Assembly: GCA_023250885.1 (NCBI GenBank)
Contig: JAHEZV010000003.1
Location: 1-57,842 of the forward strand
Length of the DNA: 57,842 nucleotides
Direction: 5' to 3'
Origin: Nitrososphaera sp.
Lineage (GTDB): Archaea; Thermoproteota; Nitrososphaeria; Nitrososphaerales; Nitrososphaeraceae
Below, piece after piece: positions 41,697 to 49,967 of the stretch. Both the position numbers and the translations under genes were made by a program. The notes under the pieces are model-generated. The model was not told where the DNA came from, made no database searches, and saw only the letters and a list, made by a program, of their open reading frames with translations. The number at the start of each line of letters is the position of its first letter. Position 1 is the stretch's first letter.

Positions 41697-41849
41697 TCAA
41701 TTATTCCATCGGGACCCGCAATAATAAGCATTGAATAGCCCTTCAGGATTCCACCAGTTACCACACAGCTTTTCCCGCTTGTTCCTCTTTCCAGCGACAC
41801 ACCAGCAAACGCTGCATTTTACCCTTCGTCTGCGCCGTTCTTCCGTCAA
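41697..41849 (-). CDS. Small basic Cys-rich protein (50 aa)
   Basis: From TTG 41849: MTEERRRRRVKCSVCWCVAG, then KLCGNWWNPEGLFN and a final YYCGSRWNN. The CxxC with two later Cys suggests one zinc. Starts 11 nt after the zinc-ribbon gene upstream, same strand, likely one transcript. No family recognised. Confidence 0.45.
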   Translation of the reverse strand: MTEERRRRRVKCSVCWCVAGKRNKREKLCGNWWNPEGLFNAYYCGSRWNN

Positions 41850-41859
41850 GTTCAACCGG

Positions 41860-42024
41860 CTACGTGGTATGTCTGCCGCAAGCATCGCATGTTACAGACC
41901 AGAACGCCTGCATGCATCGGGGGGACTGGCCTTCTGTCACATAGTGGAAGAAAAGCATTCCACATCTGACACACTGATGTTCGCACCTCACGAAACCCTG
42001 CTGCACTTCATCTTTCACGTCCAT
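41860..42024 (-). CDS. Small zinc-ribbon protein (54 aa)
   Basis: Hidden from the ORF track by size. From ATG 42024: MDVKDEVQQGFVRCEHQCVR, then CGMLFFHYVTEGQSP and TCDACGRHTT. CxxC...CxxC spaced about 23 residues makes a zinc ribbon. First of a two-gene minus-strand unit. Confidence 0.55.
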   Translation of the reverse strand: MDVKDEVQQGFVRCEHQCVRCGMLFFHYVTEGQSPRCMQAFWSVTCDACGRHTT

Positions 42025-42183
42025 TTGCCCTACACTCTATAGATATGTGGATGATAGACTGTGCCATAAAGTAAAGTCTGGGAGCCGGCCAGACATACAG
42101 CTTTGCATATGCGGGCCGACTATCCCCTCAATTGCCTTTGGCTCCAGAATAACCTTATCTCGCAGATTCTGTACCAAGTAGTC

Positions 42184-42318
42184 ATGGGTGAATACGGTAG
42201 CAGCTCCAGGTATGATTTCATGTGCGATGAATGCGGGATGGCCTTTTCGTCTCTCGATGACCATCTAACACATTGCAATCGATATTACCCTAAGGCGCTG
42301 GGAACTTCGGTCACATGA
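42184..42318 (+). CDS. Single C2H2 zinc-finger protein (44 aa)
   Basis: From ATG 42184 (MGEYGSSSRYDFMCDECGMA) the finger CDECGMAFSSLDDHLTHC has the CxxC-x8-H-x3-C pattern with the FxxLxxH core of C2H2 fingers. ORF-track start at 42103 adds unsupported residues. Single-finger proteins are common in archaeal viruses and plasmids, where they bind DNA. Confidence 0.6.
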   Translation: MGEYGSSSRYDFMCDECGMAFSSLDDHLTHCNRYYPKALGTSVT

Positions 42319-42419
42319 AGAAGGAAAGGAGAGAGATATGCGACATTGAGAGCTTTGTCTACTTTAGAGTCAATCGTTTCCATAATGTTTGCATAAGCCA
42401 CAACACGAATTAACTCATT

Positions 42420-42824
42420 TCACGGCCTCACAACCTGGCTGATGTGAGGGAGTATCTTCCTTTCGATAATGCCTGCAGCATCGCAGCCCGTGTCAAATGA
42501 GAGGAGAAGGTAGAAACCATGATTACCCGAGGACATGGCTATAGTCGCACGAACCAGCTTGTCGTAAACTCCGATAGCATAGCGAAGCCCCCCTATCTTT
42601 GACTGGAACGTCTCCCGCATAAGTGCGCGCGTTACAGCTTCCAACGCGTACTGCTCCGTATCGCTATTTGTCATTAACGGAACAAGACCAGACCGGTACG
42701 ACGATGCTACCAAACGGCCAAGATGATTTGCAATTCCTGCAAACCTGATTGACGTATCCTTGCTCAGTATGTCTTGGCACAATTTCTGTAATTTTTGCTC
42801 TTCTGCCTTCAGGTTGTTTGCCAA
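42420..42824 (-). CDS. Roadblock-like small protein, paralogue of 12120..12527
   Basis: 134 residues. SIRFAGIANHLGRLVASSYR, YALEAVTRALMRETFQSKIG and LVRATIAMSSGNHGFYLLLS align along their length with the chromosomal copy at 12120..12527 (SIRFAAIADEDGKLMAASER and LIRATIPIADEN...YVLLLSFD). So a second, diverged member of the same thaumarchaeal family sits in the accessory region. Role unknown. Confidence 0.7.
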   Translation of the reverse strand: MANNLKAEEQKLQKLCQDILSKDTSIRFAGIANHLGRLVASSYRSGLVPLMTNSDTEQYALEAVTRALMRETFQSKIGGLRYAIGVYDKLVRATIAMSSGNHGFYLLLSFDTGCDAAGIIERKILPHISQVVRP

Positions 42825-43022
42825 CGCGACCCAGGTTATTCAAACAGCGTGCATATTTATTATTATTTTCTCCGTGCCTAGCCGCTATCTTGGCAACCCT
42901 ATTCCTGCCTTGTTCCTTCGAAGCTCCTTCACAAACTCCCGAATGCCTGTACAGAGCACTGGGAAATAGGGCACAACCCTTCCGATCAGATTTGTACTAT
43001 CTCACTCCGAGCTATGAGAAAT

Positions 43023-43238
43023 TTAACTCTCCGGGCTAAGTAACAACGACGAACTAAAAAAGGAATTGGATCGTATTCGATAGCAACCTCCGTTGAAGAC
43101 CCTTTTGCTTGTCAAGAAGCTTGTTACCAATAGCAGATCCTCCATGAGAGCTTTTCGCTTCTTCAGGATATTATGCTTTAGTTGTCCCTTGTAAACCGGT
43201 ATGTACTTAGAAAGATTGCCCAGAAGCTTATCTCCTAC
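43023..43238 (-). pseudogene. Possible gene remnant without a start
   Basis: An open minus-strand frame of about 71 codons (GDKLLGNLSKYIPVYKGQLK, HNILKKRKALMEDLLLVTSF) begins right after a stop and has no ATG, GTG or TTG before an internal ATG. The reading is protein-like but the start is missing; a fragment is the simplest reading. Confidence 0.25.
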
Positions 43239-43454
43239 TTACATTTGATCTGACTACAGACAAACCTCTTAAAATGATAATATCAATCGCATTAATAAGT
43301 GAAGGGGATCGACCCTTATGTAGCCTTGTTCAAGACAGAGGGCATCCCTTCTCACTTTCAATAGCGGTGTCTCCTTACAGTAACCCCGTAGTAACCCTCC
43401 CGAGAAAGAGGATCAAGACGAGCTTTCAATCGTTAAGATTTAATTCAATGAGAA

Positions 43455-43883
43455 ATGCCTTATGGAGAGAGCTTGAAAATTGAGGGTCCTCTAATAACAG
43501 GCTGGCTACCGTTTATCTACGTGAAATTTATTTGTGACCAGCTGGAGGTTAATAAAGATATTCTCATGGTCGTAGATACTGGAACCGCCGTTACCACGAT
43601 AAACGAATTTGATGCGCGTGGAATGAAAGTGGACTATTCCAAATTGACGAAAAACCAAGATTCTTTGGGTATTGGAGGGCAAGCCGAGTCATATCTGGCG
43701 GATTCATGCCACTTGTATTTTGGAGAAGGAATAGAATCTGTAGATGTCAAACCTGTAAAATTTCTGAAACAAAGCAGCGTTGAAATTGCTGAACAAGAAC
43801 GATATCCTAGCTTATTGGGCATGGATGTTCTAAGAAATTATAAAATAAGTTTTACAGAATCCAAGGTAATTCTGGAAAAATAG
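43455..43883 (+). CDS. Single-domain retropepsin-like aspartic protease
   Basis: 142 residues. VVDTGTAVTTINEFDARG carries the DTG active-site triad of clan AA, and SLLGMDVLRNYKISF is the C-terminal LLGxDxL strand. One catalytic Asp per chain means it must dimerise. No signal peptide, so cytosolic. Start ATG 43455 with TATA-like AGATTTAATTC about 20 nt upstream. Its substrate is unknown; it faces the AIPR gene across a gap. Confidence 0.75.
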   Translation: MPYGESLKIEGPLITGWLPFIYVKFICDQLEVNKDILMVVDTGTAVTTINEFDARGMKVDYSKLTKNQDSLGIGGQAESYLADSCHLYFGEGIESVDVKPVKFLKQSSVEIAEQERYPSLLGMDVLRNYKISFTESKVILEK

Positions 43884-43916
43884 TCTACAGACCAAATCAA
43901 TTTGTACGTAGGCTAC

Positions 43917-44018
43917 TTAACCCATTCCCTTAAATTCAAATCCGACAGCTCCCAGTAGAAGCGCAAGAAAGGAAAATACAAAACTTGGGTTGGGCGCGAC
44001 CAAGGCTAGTACGTCCAT
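43917..44018 (-). CDS. Small membrane protein downstream of AIPR (33 aa)
   Basis: From ATG 44018: MDVLALVAPNPSFVFSFLAL, then LLGAVGFEFKGMG. One membrane helix. It starts 7 nt after the stop of the AIPR gene on the same strand, so the two are probably co-transcribed. The ORF track shows only a longer frame that overlaps the AIPR gene. Confidence 0.5.
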   Translation of the reverse strand: MDVLALVAPNPSFVFSFLALLLGAVGFEFKGMG

Positions 44019-44025
44019 GCAACCT

Positions 44026-45813
44026 CTAGATGTCCTTTTTATCCCACCCGAACTGCCTTCTTGCGATCTCCATGCAGTCACTGAAGGCAGTCTTGGTCTT
44101 GAGGAACGAATACTTGGCATCTCTCAGATAATCTCTATACTTCTTTTCGCCAAATGTATTTCCCAGGATGAACCGCAGTTTCAAAGATGCGATATTCTTG
44201 AGAAGAATGTTGAAATTGGCTTCGATAATTAGCGAGTTTCCAAATGTTTGGACGTAGGAATCGAATTTCTCATCATTTAGTATGCCCTGTATTGCCAAAC
44301 CCCATACCAGATTTCTCAGCTTCCCTAGATAATCGTATTTTTCATACCCCAAGAACTGAATCTGCTTGACAATTGCCGGTAATCTGTAATGAACCTTATA
44401 GAGCAAGACGAGTTTTCTTGGGTCCACTTCAAGATATTTAACCCTGAAAGTGCTTGCATACCACTTCTCACTTTCAAAAACTTGCTTCATCTGTGAAATT
44501 CTTTCTATCTCTCCATGAAGGGCCAGTAGAGTTTGGGCTAGATTTCGAAGCCTTATGGCCTTTCTATGGGCAATGTTCATCTCTTCCAAATCTTCGTCAG
44601 TAAGGTCTTCAAGAGAATTCTCTCTTCTTTCATAATATATGCCCAGTTTATCTTTGAATAGTTCCTCAAGATGCAACTGGATCAGGTCGTTTGCTCTCAG
44701 GTTCCATGGCATTATGGGGTTTTGCCTGTTATTGTTTATAGTAACTCGCTTGAGAAACTCTTCTTCTCCAGACCGGACGATCCTCATCATGACCCTGACT
44801 TTATCTAGCATTTCAAGTACTTTTCCTCGCTGTCTTTTGTTTTCATCGACGAATTTTTTGATGGTCTTGACTGTCTGGACGCCGTTTAGTAATCTGGGTT
44901 CTGTCATCGCCAGCACGTGATGCTTGCTGTTGTTGTTCTTGAGTTCGACTTGCTGTGCGGTCAGGGTAACGCCGTTGTGATAGAATGTGAAGTTCTCTGC
45001 TGGTTCTTCGCTTGCCAAGATCCGTTTGAGTGAGTTTTTGATTTCGTGTTTCGTCATTTTGCCATTACTGACTCCGCATCGGATATTCTTTTCAAAGAAT
45101 CTATCGCCTAAATCAGCATGCATTCCGTGCAAGGTGCCTAGTGGTACGAACGTTACGATGAGTTCGTTACCTTGAGTCGCAACCCTCATGGGAGTATCAG
45201 CACAGGGAATCGAATAGACTGGGCTTTGGCTTCGCAGGAAAGCATGGCCTACCGCTTTCTTACTCGAAATAACCTGAAAGATCATTTCTACCTCTCGCCC
45301 AAAGAAGCTGTCTATGTTGTACTTCTTTGACTCCAGATATTCTCTTACCATCTCGAGTACTCTACTTTTCTCAGCTCTCAACGGGTCTCCATTAAAGACA
45401 GGATGAACCGTGATCCTCTCGATACCACGTTTGTTATCAACAATGCATCTTCTCAATCTCGTTAGAAAATCACTTTCGCCTTCATATTCTCGAAACGAAG
45501 AGTCGGCAAAAACCCTTTGTATACCCACCAGAGCCAGTCTTTCTATAGATTCTTTGAACAACAGGTGATCGTCTGAGCACTTGAACTGAAACAAGAAGAG
45601 ATTTCGTGTTGCTTCCTCATAGTAGAACGAGTCTATTGCACATTCATTACCGCCAAAGCTTACGTGAGACGCTGCTTCCTCGATATGAATTTTGAATCTC
45701 TTCATTAGATAGAGCAGCGCAAAATAATCCTCTTTGCGTCCCCGGTACTGGCTACATAGCCCTCTATATGTCTCGTTGATCTCTCCATTTTCGATAAGTA
45801 CAGTTGCGGACAT
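44026..45813 (-). CDS. AIPR-family (abortive infection phage resistance) protein
   Basis: 595 residues. The N-terminus has a restriction-endonuclease-like pattern: IDSFYYEEATRNLFLFQFKC (D...QFK). The middle holds the AIPR core: FFEKNIRCGVSNGKMTKHEI, ENFTFYHNGVTLTAQQ, EPRLLNGVQTVKTIKKF and TINNNRQNPI. AIPR proteins are known from phage-defence loci, where they are thought to act as nucleases. ATG 45813. Lies in the accessory region with a small membrane protein downstream. Confidence 0.8.
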   Translation of the reverse strand: MSATVLIENGEINETYRGLCSQYRGRKEDYFALLYLMKRFKIHIEEAASHVSFGGNECAIDSFYYEEATRNLFLFQFKCSDDHLLFKESIERLALVGIQRVFADSSFREYEGESDFLTRLRRCIVDNKRGIERITVHPVFNGDPLRAEKSRVLEMVREYLESKKYNIDSFFGREVEMIFQVISSKKAVGHAFLRSQSPVYSIPCADTPMRVATQGNELIVTFVPLGTLHGMHADLGDRFFEKNIRCGVSNGKMTKHEIKNSLKRILASEEPAENFTFYHNGVTLTAQQVELKNNNSKHHVLAMTEPRLLNGVQTVKTIKKFVDENKRQRGKVLEMLDKVRVMMRIVRSGEEEFLKRVTINNNRQNPIMPWNLRANDLIQLHLEELFKDKLGIYYERRENSLEDLTDEDLEEMNIAHRKAIRLRNLAQTLLALHGEIERISQMKQVFESEKWYASTFRVKYLEVDPRKLVLLYKVHYRLPAIVKQIQFLGYEKYDYLGKLRNLVWGLAIQGILNDEKFDSYVQTFGNSLIIEANFNILLKNIASLKLRFILGNTFGEKKYRDYLRDAKYSFLKTKTAFSDCMEIARRQFGWDKKDI

Positions 45814-45876
45814 TCATCTGCTGTCACTTTTGTCAGTACTGTACTTAAGGTGGTGTTATTGTAACTTTCAACGAAG

Positions 45877-46281
45877 GTGTCTAAGAAAATAGTCCGACCC
45901 GAACTGAATCGTCCATCGGATGATCTTAGATACTATCTCCGCTTTCTTGTACTTTACATTCATCACATGGTAATGCTATATGGTTGCCTTTCGGGACAAC
46001 CCAATCCGCGAATCAAGCCTCTATCGGTTCATGACCATTGGTATTCGGCCTTATTTAGGGGCGCACCTCCAAACCCGCAAAATTCTCTCCTTACCTTGTT
46101 AGAAGAAGGCCAATTGCGAGGACAGCGCATATCATGTTACAATCGTAGAGGTTATTTCCTCGTAAGACGAACCCAGCCATGCCGACCACTGGTTCAAATT
46201 CCCGGCTGCGAATACTTGTTAACCCTTAAATCTCCGTGGCTGGTAAATTTACAGGGAAAGGGGTTTCTTTTCAAGCTATGA
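45877..46281 (+). CDS. Possible protein of unknown function
   Basis: Open frame of 134 codons from GTG 45877 (MSKKIVRPELNRPSDDLRYY, ... QNSLLTLLEEGQLRGQRISC). Composition is moderately protein-like, with a helix-turn region, but it is rich in Pro and Arg, and there is no clear promoter or family match. It is divergent from AIPR. May be spurious. Confidence 0.3.
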   Translation: MSKKIVRPELNRPSDDLRYYLRFLVLYIHHMVMLYGCLSGQPNPRIKPLSVHDHWYSALFRGAPPNPQNSLLTLLEEGQLRGQRISCYNRRGYFLVRRTQPCRPLVQIPGCEYLLTLKSPWLVNLQGKGFLFKL

Positions 46282-46342
46282 TTATTCATGCTGTTTTATA
46301 CGTAGCAAATATATTTATTGGACGTACAATGACTAGCAGCCG

Positions 46343-46498
46343 ATGGCAGGAGAAATTGCAAACTTTGACTCGTACGCGCTGGTCGCCGTCGGTCTGTTCA
46401 TCGCCGGCTTGTTTGCAGTAATGGTTTATGAAAGATCAAGCTCAAACCAAAAACACGAACAGCAGCGCCCCGGAACAGCTGCAGAGACTGGAAAGTAA
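46343..46498 (+). CDS. Small single-pass membrane protein (51 aa)
   Basis: ATG 46343: MAGEIANFDSYALVAVGLFI, helix to VMVYERSSS, then a polar tail. TATA-like AAATATATTTATTG about 30 nt upstream gives a leaderless start. Its last 71 nt overlap the start of the helicase in another frame, so both are likely read from one transcript. No family recognised. Confidence 0.55.
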   Translation: MAGEIANFDSYALVAVGLFIAGLFAVMVYERSSSNQKHEQQRPGTAAETGK

Positions 46499-49235
46499 CC
46501 ACGCAGAAGAGCAGCTTACAATCGAGAAATTCAGAAAAGAAGGCTTTTCATCCCTAACCACGATACAGCGCAAGGCTCTGCCAGTCATTGCAAGGAAGAT
46601 AAACTGCCTTCTGGTCGCGCCGACAGGCTCGGGCAAGACCGAGGCCGCAGTCATGCCTGTTTTCGCGATGCTTGCCCACCAGAAAGCCCCGGCCAAGATG
46701 ATAAGGACGATGTACATCACTCCATTGCGCGCCCTCAACAACGATGTCCTCAGACGAGTAGTGCACTACGCACAGTCTGAAGGCCTGCGGGTTGAAATAC
46801 GACACGGCGATACCACTGTTCTTGCAAGGAAAAAAATAGTCGAAGATCCGCCTGACGTTTTGATAACTACGCCAGAGTCACTTGCGGTGGTGCTGACAAG
46901 CGAAAAGATGCTGGCTGCGTTGAAGGGCCTCCAGTGGGTCATTGTCGACGAAGTGCACGAGCTTGTGGCAAATGAGCGCGGCGCCCACCTTTCGCTGAGC
47001 CTTGAGCGCCTGCAGGCCGCATCGTCGCAGCAAGTCGTAAGGATTGGGCTTTCTGCCACGGTGGGAAACCTGAAGCAGGCGGCGCAGTTTGTTTCAGGCA
47101 GCGGCAGGCGCCACGCGGTGCTCGTGGACGCGGCAAGCCGCGGCTATGATATCGACGTCAGGTTTGTCAAGGGCTCGCTCAACAACGTCGCGCATTTTGT
47201 AATCGATTATGTTAAGAAAGAAAAGGTCGAAGGCTCGATCCTACTTTTCACAAACACCCGGGACGAGGCCGAGTACCTTGGCACAATCCTGAAGAACCAG
47301 AGCGACATCAAGGTTGATGTCCACCACGGCTCGCTTTCAAAAGAAATGCGAGAAGAAACAGAACATACCCTGAGATCGGGCGAGGCCGGCATCGTGGTAT
47401 GCACGAGCTCGCTCGAGCTCGGCCTTGACATCGGCTCCGTTGATCTGGTCATCCACTATGGGTCTCCCCGGCAGGTGTCAAAATTGATGCAGAGGATCGG
47501 CAGGAGCAGGCACCGGCAGAGGAGCTTTGCTAAGGGACTGATTGTGACCAACAACGCAGACGACGAGATAGAGGCGCTTGCGATAATCCGGCGCATGAAA
47601 AAGGGCTATATCGAGGAGCAAAAGATGCACGAAGGCGCGCTAGATGTCATGGCTCATCATTTAGTTGGACTAGCGATGCAGACCCGCGACCATATCAAGG
47701 TAGACTATGCGTACGACCTGATGACTCGCGCGTACCCGTTCCGCAATGTCAGCATGTTTGATGTAGAAAGCTGCCTTGACATCCTGGCAGGCCACAACGT
47801 GATCAAGTACGACCGCGACAACCGCGCGTACGTGCGCAAGATAAAGGCGTACAAATATTATTTCGAAAACCTCTCCATGATACCTCATGTTTTGAAGTTC
47901 GAGGTCATTGACTCGATAAGTAAGCGCAGGATAGGAACGCTTGACCAGCAGTTCGTGGGCGACTATGGCGAAAAGGGCAATGTCTTTGTGCTCAAGGGAT
48001 CGCAGTGGCGCGTGCTGGCTGTAGACGAAGGCCGGCTTGTCGTCAACGTCGAGCCCCTACACGGCGCGGCCATCAACATCCCGTACTGGGTCGGCGAAAT
48101 GATTCCTGTAGACTTTAAGACAGCAGAAGAGGTTGGCGAAATACGCGGCCAGGCCGCACGCGACAGGATAAAGCTGTCGACCACTATAATGGACGACACG
48201 AAAAAGGCGCTAAAGATAATCCCGGATTCGAAGAACATTGTCGTTGAAAGTTACATCGCGCGCAACATGCTCGTCATTCATTCCGTATTTGGATCAAAGG
48301 TGAACAACACCATTGCTTCATTGCTGTCTACCATCCTGTCATCGCAACTCGGCTACATCGTGGAATCGAGGTCCGACGCATACAGGATAATGCTTACCTC
48401 AAGCGCAAGGATTGTGCAGGGCAAGCTCGAAGCTGTCCTGAGCGACGTCTACGACTTGGAGCCCGTGATAATCGTGGCCCTGACAGGCACGCATAACATC
48501 AACTGGAAGGTGTGGATGGTGGCAAAGAGGTTTGGCATGATAAGCCGCGAAGCAGTCTACGACAGGAAAGTGGCGCGCATGATCTATGACAGGTTTTCAA
48601 AGACGCCGGTCAGCGCCGAGTCAATACGCGAGCTAGTGCACGACAAGTACGACGTGCGGCAGACGCAGCAAGTGCTTGACGGCATCAAGCATAAAAAGAT
48701 CAAGATCCACTGGCGAGAGGTAACCGAGTTCTCGGACCTTGCAAAGACGATAATAGAGCATTCCGGCAAGATGGCCGGCGCGATGCCACTGAGCATCGAA
48801 AAGGGAGTGATCGAGCTCGTAAAGGAGCGGCTGGAAAAGACGAAACACAGGCTGGTGTGCATCCGTTGCGGCAAGTGGGAGCGCGTGATGGAGACAAAGG
48901 ACGTGCCAGAGGAACTATCTTGTCCATATTGCAAGTCGCGCCTCATTACCGCGACGTTCTGGTCTGACGACGAGATGTCAAGGGTGATCAGGACAAGGCT
49001 TGCAGGGGGCAAATTGACAGCGGAGCAGAACCACAAGTTCGAGCGGGCGTGGAAGGTGGCGTCGCTTGTCAACAACTTTGGCAAGAAAGCGGTAATAGTG
49101 CTGGCAGGCCACGGGGTCGGAGCCGACACCGCGGCAAGAATACTGCGTAACTACATCGACGAGGAGCAGGTGTACAAGAGCATATATGAAGCGGAAAGGC
49201 AGTATGTCATTACGCGCGGCTTCTGGGCAGACTAG
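46428..49235 (+). CDS. lhr: Lhr-type superfamily 2 DNA helicase
   Basis: 935 residues. Motif I APTGSGKTEAA, Ib TPLRALNNDV, II WVIVDEVHEL, III GLSATVGN, then IV-VI in the second RecA domain (TSSLELGLDIGSVDLVIHYG, QRIGRSRHRQ). Lhr-core and winged-helix parts follow, then a zinc ribbon CIRCGKWERV...CPYCKSRL and a C-terminal arm. Lhr enzymes unwind DNA/RNA hybrids and act in repair. Confidence 0.92.
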   Translation: MKDQAQTKNTNSSAPEQLQRLESNHAEEQLTIEKFRKEGFSSLTTIQRKALPVIARKINCLLVAPTGSGKTEAAVMPVFAMLAHQKAPAKMIRTMYITPLRALNNDVLRRVVHYAQSEGLRVEIRHGDTTVLARKKIVEDPPDVLITTPESLAVVLTSEKMLAALKGLQWVIVDEVHELVANERGAHLSLSLERLQAASSQQVVRIGLSATVGNLKQAAQFVSGSGRRHAVLVDAASRGYDIDVRFVKGSLNNVAHFVIDYVKKEKVEGSILLFTNTRDEAEYLGTILKNQSDIKVDVHHGSLSKEMREETEHTLRSGEAGIVVCTSSLELGLDIGSVDLVIHYGSPRQVSKLMQRIGRSRHRQRSFAKGLIVTNNADDEIEALAIIRRMKKGYIEEQKMHEGALDVMAHHLVGLAMQTRDHIKVDYAYDLMTRAYPFRNVSMFDVESCLDILAGHNVIKYDRDNRAYVRKIKAYKYYFENLSMIPHVLKFEVIDSISKRRIGTLDQQFVGDYGEKGNVFVLKGSQWRVLAVDEGRLVVNVEPLHGAAINIPYWVGEMIPVDFKTAEEVGEIRGQAARDRIKLSTTIMDDTKKALKIIPDSKNIVVESYIARNMLVIHSVFGSKVNNTIASLLSTILSSQLGYIVESRSDAYRIMLTSSARIVQGKLEAVLSDVYDLEPVIIVALTGTHNINWKVWMVAKRFGMISREAVYDRKVARMIYDRFSKTPVSAESIRELVHDKYDVRQTQQVLDGIKHKKIKIHWREVTEFSDLAKTIIEHSGKMAGAMPLSIEKGVIELVKERLEKTKHRLVCIRCGKWERVMETKDVPEELSCPYCKSRLITATFWSDDEMSRVIRTRLAGGKLTAEQNHKFERAWKVASLVNNFGKKAVIVLAGHGVGADTAARILRNYIDEEQVYKSIYEAERQYVITRGFWAD

Positions 49236-49884
49236 CCCGTACTGCCAAGCAGATTCTGCTTCATCGTCTCGAAGAATTCGGATCCTGGGCTTTCTTGGCA
49301 AAAACCATCCCCTTGGCAAGGTTTGTCCTTACCACGCCCGGCTCTACCAGAACCATCCTTATTCCGAACGGCTCAAGCTCATATGCAATCGAATCGCTCA
49401 GCTCCTCGATTGCATGCTTTGTACTCATGTAGACCGCGGCTCCCGGGTACCCGAGCCGCCCAGCTCCTGAGCTGATGTTGACAATGACGCCCGATCTCTG
49501 CTTCCTCATTGCAGGCAGGACAGCCAGGGTCATCCTCATCAGGCCAAAGACGTTGGTCTCGTACTCGGCCCTCTTCCTACATCGAAGCGTCTTCGAAAGC
49601 GCCGCCAAACCCGTAGCCCGCGTTGTTTACCAGCAAGTCGATCCTGCCTTTCTCCTTCAGCGCCTGTTCAACCGCGTGTCATACGGAATTGTCTTCGTTC
49701 ACGGCGAGCTTTACGACCGCAACCGGGAGACTCTTTTTGCCGCTTCTGTGACGGCTCCTGCCTATGCCGGGTTTCTGGCCGTTGCATATGTGAAAAATCC
49801 TTTTGTTGCAATCTCTAGTACCGTGGCAAGCCCGATGCCGCTCGAGCTTCCTATTACGACTGCTACATTTACGTTTGATGCCAT
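49232..49884 (-). pseudogene. Short-chain dehydrogenase gene with several lesions
   Basis: ATG 49884 begins MASNVNVAVVIGSSSGIGLA (SDR cofactor motif) but stops after ARNPA. Later pieces are readable in other frames: GRIDLLVNNAGYGFGGAFED, then NVFGLMRMTLAVLPAMRKQR, IVNISSGAGRLGYPGAAVYM and STKHA (catalytic YxxxK), and a last fragment (FETMKQNLLGSTG). At least two in-frame stops and two frameshifts interrupt it. It overlaps the end of the helicase gene. Confidence 0.8.
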
Positions 49885-49967
49885 AATATTTTTTACAGAA
49901 CCATCTCCATAAGTGGTCCTAAACATATCAGGCAAGCAATTGGCAGGCGCGGAAGATGATCATGAAG

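Noticed and set aside
41731-42042. ORF-track frame of 103 aa on the plus strand
   Set aside because: Antisense shadow of two minus-strand Cys-rich genes whose CxxC pairs make better sense.
46150-46215. tRNA-like GGTTCAAAT T-loop sequence
   Set aside because: The flanks do not form a T-stem or acceptor stem, and no D-arm or anticodon arm can be drawn.
36230-46340. Search for att repeats copying the rpl15e end
   Set aside because: Only short shared words (GCAAAATAAT, TCAGCTAGCTA) were found, too short to call attachment sites.
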